A stretch of 64,000 nucleotides of DNA from Pedobacter sp. GTDB taxonomy: Bacteria; Bacteroidota; Bacteroidia; Sphingobacteriales; Sphingobacteriaceae. The notes below the pieces were generated by a model. That model searched no databases. It worked only from the letters and a program-made list of their open reading frames with translations, and was not told where the DNA came from. The position numbers and the translations under genes were made by a program. Below, one piece after another: positions 56,325-64,000 of the stretch (positions are counted from its first letter, which is position 1; each line of letters starts with the position of its first letter). The stretch is taken from the NCBI GenBank assembly GCA_031119475.1, contig JAVHXV010000001.1, positions 1-64,000 of the forward strand, read 5' to 3'.

Positions 56325-56816
56325 ATGAAAACAATCGGCCTGCTTTCTGACACCCATGGCTATCTTGATGATGCGGTATTCAAATATTTTGAGGAATGTG
56401 ACGAAATATGGCATGCGGGAGATTTTGGTCTGGAAGTAGCCGAGCGGCTCGCCGCATTTAAGCCATTGCGAGGGGTATATGGAAATATTGATGGCAAGGA
56501 AATTCGACAAAACTTTCCTGAGCATTTGCGGTTTAGGTGTGAAGGCGTAGCTGTTTGGATGACCCACATTGGTGGATATCCCGATCATTATGCGCCTGCG
56601 GTAAAGCGTGAAATTTACACTAAGCCTCCACAGCTGTTTATCAGCGGCCATTCGCATATCTTAAAAGTGATGTTCGACGAAAAAATCAAATGTCTGCACA
56701 TAAACCCCGGTGCAGCTGGAAAACATGGATGGCATAAAGTGAGAACTTTGATCCGTTTTTGTGTTTCGGAAGAAAAAATTCATACCTTAGCCGCAATAGA
56801 ATTAGGTAATAGATAA
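56325..56816 (+). CDS. YfcE-type metallophosphodiesterase
   Basis: From ATG 56325 the protein has 163 residues: LLSDTHG (metal Asp, His) at 6-12, HAGDFG at about 36-41, GNID at about 59-62, HIGGYPDHY in place of the GH motif and FISGHSHILK with the last metal-binding His pair. Length and motifs fit the MJ0936/YfcE family of small phosphodiesterases that act on artificial phosphodiesters; the natural substrate is unknown. It lies 23 bp before fbp. Confidence 0.9.
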   Translation: MKTIGLLSDTHGYLDDAVFKYFEECDEIWHAGDFGLEVAERLAAFKPLRGVYGNIDGKEIRQNFPEHLRFRCEGVAVWMTHIGGYPDHYAPAVKREIYTKPPQLFISGHSHILKVMFDEKIKCLHINPGAAGKHGWHKVRTLIRFCVSEEKIHTLAAIELGNR

Positions 56817-56839
56817 CGTAAAAAATACACTAAGTGGGT

Positions 56840-57916
56840 ATGAATGGAATAAAAACGCTCGGCCAGTTTATCATTGAGAAGCAGGCAGATTTCTCTTATG
56901 CGAAAGGCGAACTTTCAAGGTTGTTGAGGGATATCGGCATTGCTGCCAAAATTGTGAACAGGGAAGTGAACAAAGCTGGCCTGGTCGACATTCTTGGTGA
57001 TGCTGGCACCACGAACATCCAAGGTGAAGGCCAGAAAAAACTAGATGTATTTGCTAATGAGCAGTTTATTTCGGCACTGACCAGTGGGGGAGAATGCTGC
57101 ATCGTGGCGACGGAAGAGGAAGATGAATTTGTCCCCATCGACTCGCCCGTATCCAAAAATGCCAAATATATTGTGTGCATCGACCCATTGGATGGTTCTT
57201 CAAATATTGATGTGAATGTGGCCGTAGGTACGATTTTTTCCATTTATCGCCGTAAATCTATCGATGGGATGGCTACAATTGCGGATGTGCTGCAAAAAGG
57301 TACCGAACAGGTGGCTGCGGGATACATCATCTATGGCTCGTCGACCATGTTGGTCTATACGACCGGAAAGGGCGTGAATGGTTTTACGCTCGACCCTTCG
57401 ATTGGCGAGTTCTGCCTATCGCATCCCGACCTTAAAATTCCTGAAGATGGCCTCATCTATTCCATCAACGAAGGAAATTATGTGCACTTTCCAGACGGCG
57501 TAAAAAAATACCTCAAATATGCGCAGGTGGAAGACACCGCCACAAACCGGCCCTATACTTCGCGCTATATCGGTTCAATGGTTGCCGATATCCATCGGAA
57601 CATCATCAAGGGCGGTATTTATATCTATCCGACTACAGCTGCATCACCACAGGGCAAATTGCGGTTGTTGTACGAATGCAATCCCATGGCATTTATCATT
57701 GAGCAGGCAGGTGGAATTGCATCAGATGGGCTTAATCGCATTTTAGATATCGAACCAAAGGAATTGCACCAGCGGACCGCCATCTTCATCGGATCTCCCA
57801 AAATGGTAAAAATGGCTGAGGCCCTTATGGCCGAGTTCTCGCCTGTTGAGCCCATCAATCAACCACAAGCAGAAGAGAAACTAGAGCAGTTGGGTGTAAT
57901 CGGGGGGATAGATTAG
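56840..57916 (+). CDS. fbp: class I fructose-1,6-bisphosphatase
   Basis: The ATG at 56840 gives 358 residues, beginning [15 protein letters not shown]. The metal/substrate signature [22 protein letters not shown] is near 115-136 and [21 protein letters not shown] near 270. The upstream GTG at 56834 is less likely. It removes the 1-phosphate in gluconeogenesis, opposing glycolysis along with gap in this window. It is close downstream of the phosphodiesterase. Confidence 0.95.
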   Translation: MNGIKTLGQFIIEKQADFSYAKGELSRLLRDIGIAAKIVNREVNKAGLVDILGDAGTTNIQGEGQKKLDVFANEQFISALTSGGECCIVATEEEDEFVPIDSPVSKNAKYIVCIDPLDGSSNIDVNVAVGTIFSIYRRKSIDGMATIADVLQKGTEQVAAGYIIYGSSTMLVYTTGKGVNGFTLDPSIGEFCLSHPDLKIPEDGLIYSINEGNYVHFPDGVKKYLKYAQVEDTATNRPYTSRYIGSMVADIHRNIIKGGIYIYPTTAASPQGKLRLLYECNPMAFIIEQAGGIASDGLNRILDIEPKELHQRTAIFIGSPKMVKMAEALMAEFSPVEPINQPQAEEKLEQLGVIGGID

Positions 57917-57966
57917 TTCTTAGTTTACGTTCTCAGTTTTCAGTTCACAGTTTCCAGTTCACAGTT
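57912..57966. repeat. CAGTTCA heptad tract
   Basis: Heptads CAGTTCA, CAGTTTC, CAGTTCA, CAGTTGG run downstream of fbp. The same family on the other strand is at 3048-3085 and 37465-37510. Confidence 0.75.
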
Positions 57967-57968
57967 GG

Positions 57969-58018
57969 GATGTCATCCTGAGCCTGTCGAAGGATGGTCT
58001 TCGACAAGCTCAGACTGA
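57969..58018. repeat. palindromic TGTCATCCTGAGC element
   Basis: TGTCATCCTGAGCCTGTCGAAG and a partially complementary CTTCGACAAGCTCAGACTGACA form a 50-bp hairpin. Half-copies lie at 58073-58097 and 63296-63320 and a further palindrome at 37537-37573; a degenerate one is at 63184-63210. Confidence 0.8.
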
Positions 58019-58142
58019 CAAGGCCTTAAAGTGGACAGCTCGTAGTTCTTAGTTCACAGTTCTTAGATGAAATGTCATCCTGAGCCTGTCGACGGATTGC
58101 AAACCAAGTCCACTTCTATTTGTTTAGTTTAAAATTCAAATC

Positions 58143-58634
58143 ATGACTACAGAAAAAGCAATATTGGCCGGTGGGTGTTTTTGGGGGATGGAAGAACTTA
58201 TTCGGCAACAGCCAGGCGTAATTTCGACTGTTGTTGGCTATACCGGTGGCGATGTGCCCAATGCCACCTATCGTAACCACGGTGCGCATGCCGAAGCGAT
58301 CGCCATTACTTTTGATCCCGAAAAGATCAGTTACCGCAAATTATTGGAATATTTTTTCCAGATCCATAATCCCACCACACGCAACAGGCAGGGAAACGAC
58401 ATTGGCACCTCCTATCGCTCAGCTATTTTCTATGCCAATGATGCACAAAAAGAAACTGCCGAGGCCTTGATCAAAGAAATTGATGCCAGTGGAAAATGGC
58501 CGGGCCCAGTGGTCACGGAAGTGGTTCCCGAAACAGATTTCTGGGATGCGGAAGAAGAGCATCAGGATTACCTGCAGAAAATCCCATATGGATATACCTG
58601 CCATTATGAACGGCCAGAGTGGAGTCTGGGTTAA
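58143..58634 (+). CDS. msrA: peptide-methionine (S)-S-oxide reductase
   Basis: The 163-residue MsrA has the catalytic Cys12 in GCFWG and the downstream [22 protein letters not shown] region. The C-terminus, [14 protein letters not shown], keeps a Cys that may be a resolving residue. It repairs S-sulphoxides of methionine. Monocistronic. Confidence 0.96.
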   Translation: MTTEKAILAGGCFWGMEELIRQQPGVISTVVGYTGGDVPNATYRNHGAHAEAIAITFDPEKISYRKLLEYFFQIHNPTTRNRQGNDIGTSYRSAIFYANDAQKETAEALIKEIDASGKWPGPVVTEVVPETDFWDAEEEHQDYLQKIPYGYTCHYERPEWSLG

Positions 58635-58690
58635 CTGTTTAATTGGTTAACCGTTTAATTGGTTAACTGGTTAATTGGTTGTCTGGTTAA
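58630..58690. repeat. GGTTAATT octamer array
   Basis: About seven 8-bp units (GGTTAACT/GGTTAATT/GTTTAATT) between msrA and the convergent rnhA. Confidence 0.85.
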
Positions 58691-58703
58691 ATGTTTAGGG
58701 CAA

Positions 58704-59174
58704 CTAAAACATTCCTTTTTCACGTTCCTGCTCAAAAACGGCATCAACTGCCAGTGCCGCTTTATTTTGGGAGGCGGCTACGGCCAAACGGTCGCAACGT
58801 TCATTTTCTGGATGCTCATTATGGCCTTTGATCCATACAAACCGAACTTGGTGCAGTTTATGTAGCGCAAGATATTGCAGCCAGAGGTCTTTGTTTTTTT
58901 TGTCTTTAAACCCTTTCTGTACCCAGCCAAATACCCATTTTTTTTCAACGGAATCGACCACATATTTAGAGTCTGAATAGATCGTAACTGCCTGTCCGGG
59001 TTTTTTAAGGGCTTTTAAACCTTCAATTACGGCCAGCAGTTCCATGCGGTTATTGGTGGTCATCCGAAAACCGCCGCTCAGTTCCTTGTAATGCGTGCCC
59101 GCCCGTAAGATCACGCCATATCCCCCAGGACCGGGATTGCCACTTGCAGCGCCATCGGTATAGATTTGGATCAT
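58704..59174 (-). CDS. rnhA: ribonuclease HI
   Basis: The 156-residue RNase HI starts MIQIYTDGAASGNPGPGGYG (first Asp), then NNRMELLAVIEGL (Glu), YSDSKYVVDSV (Asp) and ERCDRLAVAA (final Asp), plus the substrate-handle region KKWVFGWVQKGFKDKKNKDLW. It removes RNA from RNA-DNA hybrids. Length is canonical. No SD or operon partner is visible. Confidence 0.96.
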   Translation of the reverse strand: MIQIYTDGAASGNPGPGGYGVILRAGTHYKELSGGFRMTTNNRMELLAVIEGLKALKKPGQAVTIYSDSKYVVDSVEKKWVFGWVQKGFKDKKNKDLWLQYLALHKLHQVRFVWIKGHNEHPENERCDRLAVAASQNKAALAVDAVFEQEREKGMF

Positions 59175-59377
59175 TGGAGGCGAAGTTAATAAAAAGTCGG
59201 AAAGTCTGATGCCTAAAGCCCAGAAGTCAAATCATTTGTGGTGAATTAAAATTACCCAACGGTATGATAAGCATTTTAATAAAGGCGAATGATGATCGGG
59301 ATGGCAGGATGATAATCCAAGCAATGTATATATAATATTTAGTAGGTTATATCGAAAACCTCATGGCACATTGAGCG
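59175..59377. other. rnhA upstream spacer
   Basis: About 200 bp with no gene. Contains AAGTCAGAAAGTC words (59190-59225) and AT-rich sequence. Confidence 0.5.
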
Positions 59378-59451
59378 TCGGGATGAGAAGATTCGAACTT
59401 CCGACCTCCAGCACCCCATGCTGGCGCGATACCTGGCTACGCTACATCCCG
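59378..59451 (-). tRNA. tRNA-Pro(GGG)
   Basis: The reverse complement folds as a tRNA: acceptor CGGGATG / CATCCCG, anticodon stem CCAGC / GCTGG with loop ATGGGGT (anticodon GGG), and T-arm with GTTCGAATC. CCA is not encoded. A likely promoter, TTG-N20-TACCTTCG, is at 59493-59463 on the minus strand. Confidence 0.93.
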
Positions 59452-59658
59452 AATTGATGGCTCGAAGGTAACATCGGTTTTTTAAAATTGCAATAGGGAT
59501 TTGAAGAAAATTCCTTTTGGAACATAGTGGTTTAGTTGAAATGTTCTAAGGTTAATGTGTAAGCCGAAGGACGGAGAGTCGGAACATTGATACCTTATGG
59601 ATTATTCAATCGCTAAATGTTTGTTGGCAAACACTTTAGCCTACAACTTTAAAAAAAA

Positions 59659-59689
59659 TTTGAATAGCTTGTTTAAAATCGTACTTTTG
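59659..59689 (+). promoter_or_regulatory. promoter of tRNA-His
   Basis: TTTG (59659-59662), a 19-bp spacer and TACTTTTG (59682-59689) match TTTG-N19-TAnnTTTG exactly, 16 bp before the tRNA. Confidence 0.8.
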
Positions 59690-59705
59690 TAATTCTCAAA
59701 AACAT

Positions 59706-59780
59706 GGTGGTTTTAGCTCAGTTGGTTAGAGCGCCTGATTGTGGTTCAGGAGGTCGTGGGTTCGAGCCCCATATTCCACC
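59706..59780 (+). tRNA. tRNA-His(GTG)
   Basis: D-arm TTAGCTCAGTTGGTTAGAGC, anticodon stem CCTGA / TCAGG with loop TTGTGGT (anticodon GTG), T-arm GTGGG-TTCGAGC-CCCAT. G-1 (59706) faces C73, as expected for tRNA-His. The acceptor helix appears to contain two T-T mismatches (5:68 and 6:67). CCA is not encoded. Confidence 0.92.
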
Positions 59781-59802
59781 CAATCCCGATGAAAGAGGGA
59801 TT

Positions 59803-59832
59803 AAACCAGTTCTGAAAAGGACTGGTTTTTTT
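59803..59832 (+). terminator. intrinsic terminator of tRNA-His
   Basis: AAACCAGT (59803-59810) and ACTGGTTT (59821-59828) form the stem, with T-run to 59832. A second small stem, AATCCC / GGGATT, lies just before it. Confidence 0.85.
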
Positions 59833-60189
59833 ATGTAATAAACTTTTGGTCAGTCTGTTGCAGGATCAAGCGAAAAAGTTGGGGATGATGATTTTCAGGC
59901 ATAGATTTTTTTAGGTATCTGACTGAAACGATAAATCGGTCATAATCATATTAAAATACTCCAATCGATAATTTTCAAGTACATTATGTGTATTTCAGCG
60001 AAAGTAGCCACCCTGTTTCGTTTCAAACTGTCCAGCCCAATCAGGGCTTTTTCTTTTTAGGGCCTTTCCGTCGTAGACAACATCAGATTGCCTGACACCA
60101 GATCGCATACCCTCCATCCAAGCGCTTTTGCGGAGTAAAAGCCCAGAATCCCTTTAAGGGCAACCTTGGATTACAGTAATATATATAGG
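59833..60189. other. spacer downstream of tRNA-His
   Basis: No gene. AGCCC (60034-60038) and GGGCT (60044-60048) with a T-rich tail form an intrinsic-terminator-like hairpin on the plus strand with no identifiable gene upstream. Short palindromic bits are near 60130-60160. Confidence 0.5.
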
Positions 60190-60192
60190 TGA

Positions 60193-60474
60193 GCTGACAG
60201 CGGAAAAGACCTGTCGTTTTTGGGCTTTAGAAAAGCCAGGATTGGCAACATTCCTGTCATCCTATATTCCGCCTATCCGCAACTGCTCTGGTCCATTCAT
60301 GATTATGGTTGCGACGAATTTATTGCCAAACCATTTGATCTAGATGTGCTGACCAAAGCCATCGGAAAACTGCTGCGTCGGAAAGCCGACTTTAAACAGT
60401 TTAAACAGATGTTTGGGAAAATTTTTAACCTGATGCCTTTCCTCAATCGGTTTAGGCCCACAGCTATAGGGTAG
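60193..60474 (+). pseudogene. truncated response-regulator receiver domain
   Basis: The readable frame (stop TGA at 60190-60192, then ADSGKDLSFLGF...) gives the C-terminal half of a CheY-like receiver: IPVILYSAYP corresponds to the strand with the Thr/Ser switch, and FIAKPFDLDVL carries the conserved Lys. The N-terminal half with the phospho-Asp is missing. The only start in the frame is a TTG at 60220. I regard it as a remnant, not a functional regulator. It is convergent with the next receiver gene. Confidence 0.7.
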
Positions 60475-60489
60475 GTTTGCGAAAAAAAA

Positions 60490-60894
60490 TTAGGCAATAA
60501 CTTTCTTGTTAACATTCAATGCCACTAACCTCCCTTTGGCTAAGGCAATGGCTGATCTGACTCCTTCAATGAGCTCATCCAGGCTAAACGGTTTTCTGAT
60601 AAAACGATCAAAGCCAAATTTAGGTGCGGTTTGGTCGATATCTGGGTTACAGCTCATCGCAATTACTGGGATGTCGTGGTTCAATGACTTGATGTATTTA
60701 ATTTGTGCCTTTGCGTCATCGCCATTCAGGATAAAATCCAGGATAATTGCACACGGACTTGACGTTCTGATCAGTTGCAAAAAATCATTTTCGGGCTGTA
60801 AAACAGGAATGACATGATAATTTTCCTGTTGAAGAGTGAGTGTAACCACATCTAATACTGATGGATCCACTTGTTGGATGATGATTGTCTCCAT
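60490..60894 (-). CDS. atypical single-domain response regulator
   Basis: The 134-residue protein is a stand-alone receiver. Phospho-acceptor Asp53 lies in AIILDFIL and the switch Ser in VIAMSCNP; Lys is in IRKPFSLDEL. The acidic pair normally following the first strand (VDDD) is QQVD here, so the two Mg-binding acidic residues are replaced by Gln8 and Val9. It may be a poorly phosphorylated or pseudo-receiver. Divergent from the PAS kinase gene (221 bp). Confidence 0.85.
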   Translation of the reverse strand: METIIIQQVDPSVLDVVTLTLQQENYHVIPVLQPENDFLQLIRTSSPCAIILDFILNGDDAKAQIKYIKSLNHDIPVIAMSCNPDIDQTAPKFGFDRFIRKPFSLDELIEGVRSAIALAKGRLVALNVNKKVIA

Positions 60895-61115
60895 AAGCAG
60901 GTACTTTAAGCCCTGAAAGAGAACGCCGTGCCAAGGGGATTACGGTTAAAGGACAATTGAAGGTAAGCAAAATTATTGATATACAGGCAATTATTCTGAA
61001 AAGGAGTGGCTTTAAATGGCTTTAAGATCTATTTTATGCCCTGATTGCTTAAAATTAAAGATAATGTCCAAACGAATTGTCCTAATCTATTGTTATCTTA
61101 ATATTTTAGTTATAA

Positions 61116-63086
61116 ATGCTGCTCGCCGACCATCAACTTCTACAGATCCTTTCGCAATCTAACCTCGCAACCGCTGTTTATGGGAGTGACGAACTGCACA
61201 TCCATTTCGCCAATCGGGCCATGCTCGCGCTCTGGCGAAAACAGCCCAACATTATTGGCAGCACTTTGGAGGAAGCGATGCCCGAGCTCGTTGGTCAGCC
61301 ATTTGGTGATATTTTAAGAAAAGTGTGGAAGACCGGGCAGGCTTATCGGGACACAGATACCCCAGCAGACCTCATGAAGGACGGGAGGTTGGTAAGGGCT
61401 TATTATGATTTCGAATTCCGGCCCATCTTAGATAGCGAAGGACAGACCATAGCAATCATACACGAAGCTACTGACGTGACCGCAAGACTTCAGGCACAGG
61501 CCAACATCACGGAAACGCACAACCGAGAACAGGAACTGATCAGCAAGCTTACGCAGAGCAACGACGATTTTAAGATCACCAACCAAAAACTACAGGACTC
61601 CAACGACAACATCAATATCCTTAACCTGAGGCTCCAAGAGTCGGAAACAGACTTTAAACGTCTGGTAGAACAAGCTCCCGTAGCGATCCTCGTATTTAGG
61701 GGTGAAAATCTGGTGATCGATATCGCCAATGCAGCCATGCTGGAAATACTGGATAAAGATCCGGACATCATCGGACGGCCTATCCTTGATTCGATGCCCG
61801 AACTCAGGGGCGAACCTGCCGTAGACCTCCTGTTTGATGTGTACCATTCTGGCAGGGTAGAAGAGGGCATCGAAGTGCCTGTACGCATAAGGAAAGGAAA
61901 TGTACTGGAAACCCGCTATTTTAATTTCAGTTACCGGCCATTAATGGACCATGGGAAGATCGTAGGCGTAATGGACGTGGCCGTAGAAGTTACCGCTCAG
62001 GTGTTGGCCCGGCAGGAACTTAGGGCGAACGAACAACGCCTGCAGGGCATTTTGGATACCATGGCAGAAGGTCTGATTATTGTAAATATGGATGGAATGC
62101 CCAATTATGCCAACCTCACGGCATTGCGCATCCTCGGACTTTCGGACGAAGAATTTAATGCCAGGTTTTACAACGACCTGAAGTGGAAGAACGAACGCTT
62201 GGATGGCACCTTGCTTCCCGATAAGGAACATCCTATTTATACCGTTCTTCATGAAGCCAGATCGGTTTACGACTATGAACTGGCCACACATCAGACCAAT
62301 GGCGATAGAAAATACCTATCCATCAATGCGGCGCCCCTTCTGGACGCCGAAGGAAAGCTTATAGGTGCCATTGCTACTTTTACTGATGTGACCCATCGCA
62401 GATTGCTGATGCAGCAGAAAGATGACTTCATCAGTGTAGCCAGTCATGAACTTAAAACACCAATTACCTCGCTCAAAGCGGCCATACAGCTGCTCGACCG
62501 CATGAAGCACAACATCCATCCAGAGATGTTGCTGAAACTGATCGATCAATCCAATAGAAGCCTTAACAAATTATCAGAACTGGTGTCCAGCCTACTCAAT
62601 ACCAACAGGATAGCGGAGGGCAGGTTTCCCATCAATAAGCAACAATTTAAAATCGGCGACATGCTTGCCGAATGCCGCGAACAGGTGGCATCAGCTACTT
62701 CACAAGAAATCCAGTTATCTGGCGACCTAGATCTGGAGATCTTGGGCGATAGACAGTTGTTGGAACAGGTGGTCATCAACTTACTGAACAATGCCATCAA
62801 GTATGCCCATAACAGCCCAACGATCCAAATCAGGGCAGAAAAATTGCCCGATGCCGTTAAGGTTGCAGTCAGTGATACTGGGCCAGGTATCGATCCCGAA
62901 AAAATACCGCACATTTTTGAGCGCTATTATCGTGCAGACCGTGAAGGAATGAATTTTTCCGGCCTCGGACTAGGACTTTTCATCTCGGCAGAAATCATTT
63001 CCAGGCACAACGGAGAAATTGGTGTAGACAGCATTGTTGATCAGGGCACTACTTTTTGGTTCAAGATACCCGTTTTTAGTTCTTAG
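61116..63086 (+). CDS. multi-PAS sensor histidine kinase
   Basis: The 656-residue cytosolic kinase has three PAS domains (about 10-125, 180-305, 312-425), a HisKA domain with the phosphoacceptor in SVASHELKTPITSL (about His446) and HATPase_c with GLGLGLFISAEI near the end. A coiled coil (about 130-180) joins the first two PAS domains. No membrane segment or signal peptide is visible. It is divergent from the atypical receiver and convergent with the canonical receiver, so partners cannot be assigned by operon. Confidence 0.93.
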   Translation: MLLADHQLLQILSQSNLATAVYGSDELHIHFANRAMLALWRKQPNIIGSTLEEAMPELVGQPFGDILRKVWKTGQAYRDTDTPADLMKDGRLVRAYYDFEFRPILDSEGQTIAIIHEATDVTARLQAQANITETHNREQELISKLTQSNDDFKITNQKLQDSNDNINILNLRLQESETDFKRLVEQAPVAILVFRGENLVIDIANAAMLEILDKDPDIIGRPILDSMPELRGEPAVDLLFDVYHSGRVEEGIEVPVRIRKGNVLETRYFNFSYRPLMDHGKIVGVMDVAVEVTAQVLARQELRANEQRLQGILDTMAEGLIIVNMDGMPNYANLTALRILGLSDEEFNARFYNDLKWKNERLDGTLLPDKEHPIYTVLHEARSVYDYELATHQTNGDRKYLSINAAPLLDAEGKLIGAIATFTDVTHRRLLMQQKDDFISVASHELKTPITSLKAAIQLLDRMKHNIHPEMLLKLIDQSNRSLNKLSELVSSLLNTNRIAEGRFPINKQQFKIGDMLAECREQVASATSQEIQLSGDLDLEILGDRQLLEQVVINLLNNAIKYAHNSPTIQIRAEKLPDAVKVAVSDTGPGIDPEKIPHIFERYYRADREGMNFSGLGLGLFISAEIISRHNGEIGVDSIVDQGTTFWFKIPVFSS

Positions 63087-63373
63087 TTAACAGTTTTTAG
63101 TTCTCAGTTCTGGGTGCATAGATTCGATCCCAGAGAGAATAAGAACTACTCTTTATCAATAAAATCTACTTTACAGTAAGTTATCATGCTGAGCGCAGCC
63201 AAGAATCTCTGCTATAGCCCTAATCAACTCACCAACTCACAACTCAACAGTTAACCAATTAACCAATTAAATAATTAAACAATTGACCAATAATCTGTCA
63301 TCCTGAGCTTGTCGAAGGATTGTTGATGAATTCAACTAAACTATAAACTACCAACTAAAAACTACCAACTAAA
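63087..63373. other. spacer downstream of PAS kinase
   Basis: This spacer contains CAGTTTTTAGTT words (63085-63112), AACTCAC / AACCAATT words (63232-63290), a TCATCCTGAGC half element (63296-63320) and AACTAAACTACAAAC words (63336-63375). No gene. Confidence 0.65.
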
Positions 63374-63748
63374 CTACAAATTCTTCGCCACCATCTCTTC
63401 TAGCTTATCGATATCGAAAGGTTTTTCGATAAAATTTGACCAGGGGCAACGTTTCGCAATTTCAGCATGGTGCTGATGTGCAGAAATCATAATGACGGGA
63501 ATATTGGCGGTTTTGGGATTGTTTTTTAATTGTTGGCATACGCTAACCCCATCTCCATCGGGCAGCATGACGTCTAAAAGGTAGAGATCTGGAACCCTGT
63601 CAATGTGCCGCATGAACTGGGCAATAGTAGTGAAAGACTCCAGTTCATAATGCTGATCGAAGATAATGGTGTACAGCTCTCGAAGATCTTCATTGTCTTC
63701 GAGTATAAAGATTTTTTTGGCGATTGGAGACTTGTCTGAGTTTGACAT
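63374..63748 (-). CDS. single-domain response regulator
   Basis: The 124-residue protein has a canonical receiver: acidic pair in ILEDNED, phospho-Asp in LYLLDVMLPDGDG, Ser in VIMISAHQH and Lys in IEKPFDIDKLEE. No output domain follows, so it probably acts in a phosphorelay or by binding partners. It starts 73 bp after the stop of the kinase gene that runs in from the right edge, the most likely partner. Confidence 0.92.
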   Translation of the reverse strand: MSNSDKSPIAKKIFILEDNEDLRELYTIIFDQHYELESFTTIAQFMRHIDRVPDLYLLDVMLPDGDGVSVCQQLKNNPKTANIPVIMISAHQHHAEIAKRCPWSNFIEKPFDIDKLEEMVAKNL

Positions 63749-63821
63749 GCTTAACCAACCTCCAGAAAGGTTTTTTGTTTGGCAATAAAGCTATAGGTTG
63801 TAGAAAACTACGTTTTTACGA

Positions 63822-64000
63822 TCAATTTAACTGATGGAGCGAATCATAACGCTTAAAGCTCACAAAAAAGACAGAACCTCTTCCAGGCTGGCTATCCAGC
63901 CAAATGTTGCCATTATGTTTTTCCAAGATCCGTTTTACGATCGACAGCCCAACACCAGAACCTTCGAACTCATTGCTGGCCGTGGCCCTAGCAAACAGTT
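63822..64000 (-). CDS. histidine kinase, C-terminal part (partial)
   Basis: The last 59 codons of a kinase are visible: LFARATASNEFEGSGVGLSI holds the G2 box (GSGVGLSIV) of an HATPase_c domain, then NGNIWLDSQPGRGSVFFVSF and a stop at 63822-63824. The N-terminus and sensor lie outside the window. Same strand as the single-domain response regulator, which follows at 73 bp. Confidence 0.88.
   Translation of the reverse strand, partial: LFARATASNEFEGSGVGLSIVKRILEKHNGNIWLDSQPGRGSVFFVSFKRYDSLHQLN

Noticed and set aside
60303..60515. 70-residue minus-strand frame
   Set aside because: Antisense to the truncated receiver remnant; no independent support.

Overview
The window looks like the chromosome of a Bacteroidota bacterium, most likely a Sphingobacteriaceae member close to Pedobacter. 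The grounds are a 286-residue primary sigma factor, a 482-residue long-form GAPDH, type III glutamine synthetase, an Oar-type TonB-dependent receptor, many lipoproteins with a Cys lipobox, promoters of the TTG-N19/20-TAnnTTTG class, and starts without Shine-Dalgarno sequences. I see no prophage, CRISPR array or intact insertion sequence. The species assignment is inference from gene content.

Layout. 0-6.8 kb: LOG-family protein, sodium/solute symporter, recR, a GDPD-like secreted protein, an SDR oxidoreductase, a secreted alpha/beta hydrolase and a lipoprotein. 6.9-11.1 kb: tryptophan block trpD-trpF-trpB-trpA, preceded by a ribosome-mediated attenuator with a 15-residue leader peptide carrying three consecutive Trp codons. 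trpE, trpG and trpC are absent here. 11-17.3 kb: GH2 glycosidase, YrdC/Sua5-type protein, FMN glutamate-synthase-like protein, asnS. 17.3-20 kb: two histidine kinases facing each other. 20-26 kb: orphan promoter and terminators, sucC, two transcription units sharing a 23-bp operator candidate (winged-helix regulator with membrane partner; small membrane protein with ferritin-like protein and SmpA-like protein), then a LolD-like ATPase followed by two degenerate-looking proteins. 26-39 kb: S41 peptidase, M28 peptidase, PhzF, GAPDH, a palindromic repeat element, rpoD, DUF2975 plus HTH pair, metallophosphoesterase, MBL hydrolase, lpdA. 39-58.7 kb: TonB receptor, dienelactone hydrolase, purM, glnN, TonB, asnB, purL, TrmN6-like methyltransferase, YfcE-like phosphodiesterase, fbp, msrA. 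58.7-64 kb: rnhA, tRNA-Pro(GGG), tRNA-His(GTG), and a two-component cluster with a truncated receiver, an atypical receiver, a triple-PAS kinase, a canonical single-domain receiver and the end of another kinase.

The most unusual genome-scale feature is in the spacers. Many intergenic regions carry short tandem arrays with a 7-bp (sometimes 8-bp) period, drawn from roughly a dozen distinct word families (AAAAAGT, CTTACCT, GAGCAAA, CGCTTTT, GAACTGC, GTTGAAG, CATCTTC, ATTAGTC, GTTAGAC, GATAAAA, GGTTAATT and others). They recur between unrelated genes in all orientations, including inside the trp block, and create false N-terminal extensions of several reading frames.

The genes are mostly central metabolism (tryptophan, purine, asparagine/glutamine, glycolysis/gluconeogenesis, TCA), envelope and signalling functions. 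The novelty lies in regulation and repeats: the trp attenuator, the duplicated operator, the heptad arrays, a composite palindromic element at 32 kb and an orphan short-transcript locus at 20.2 kb.
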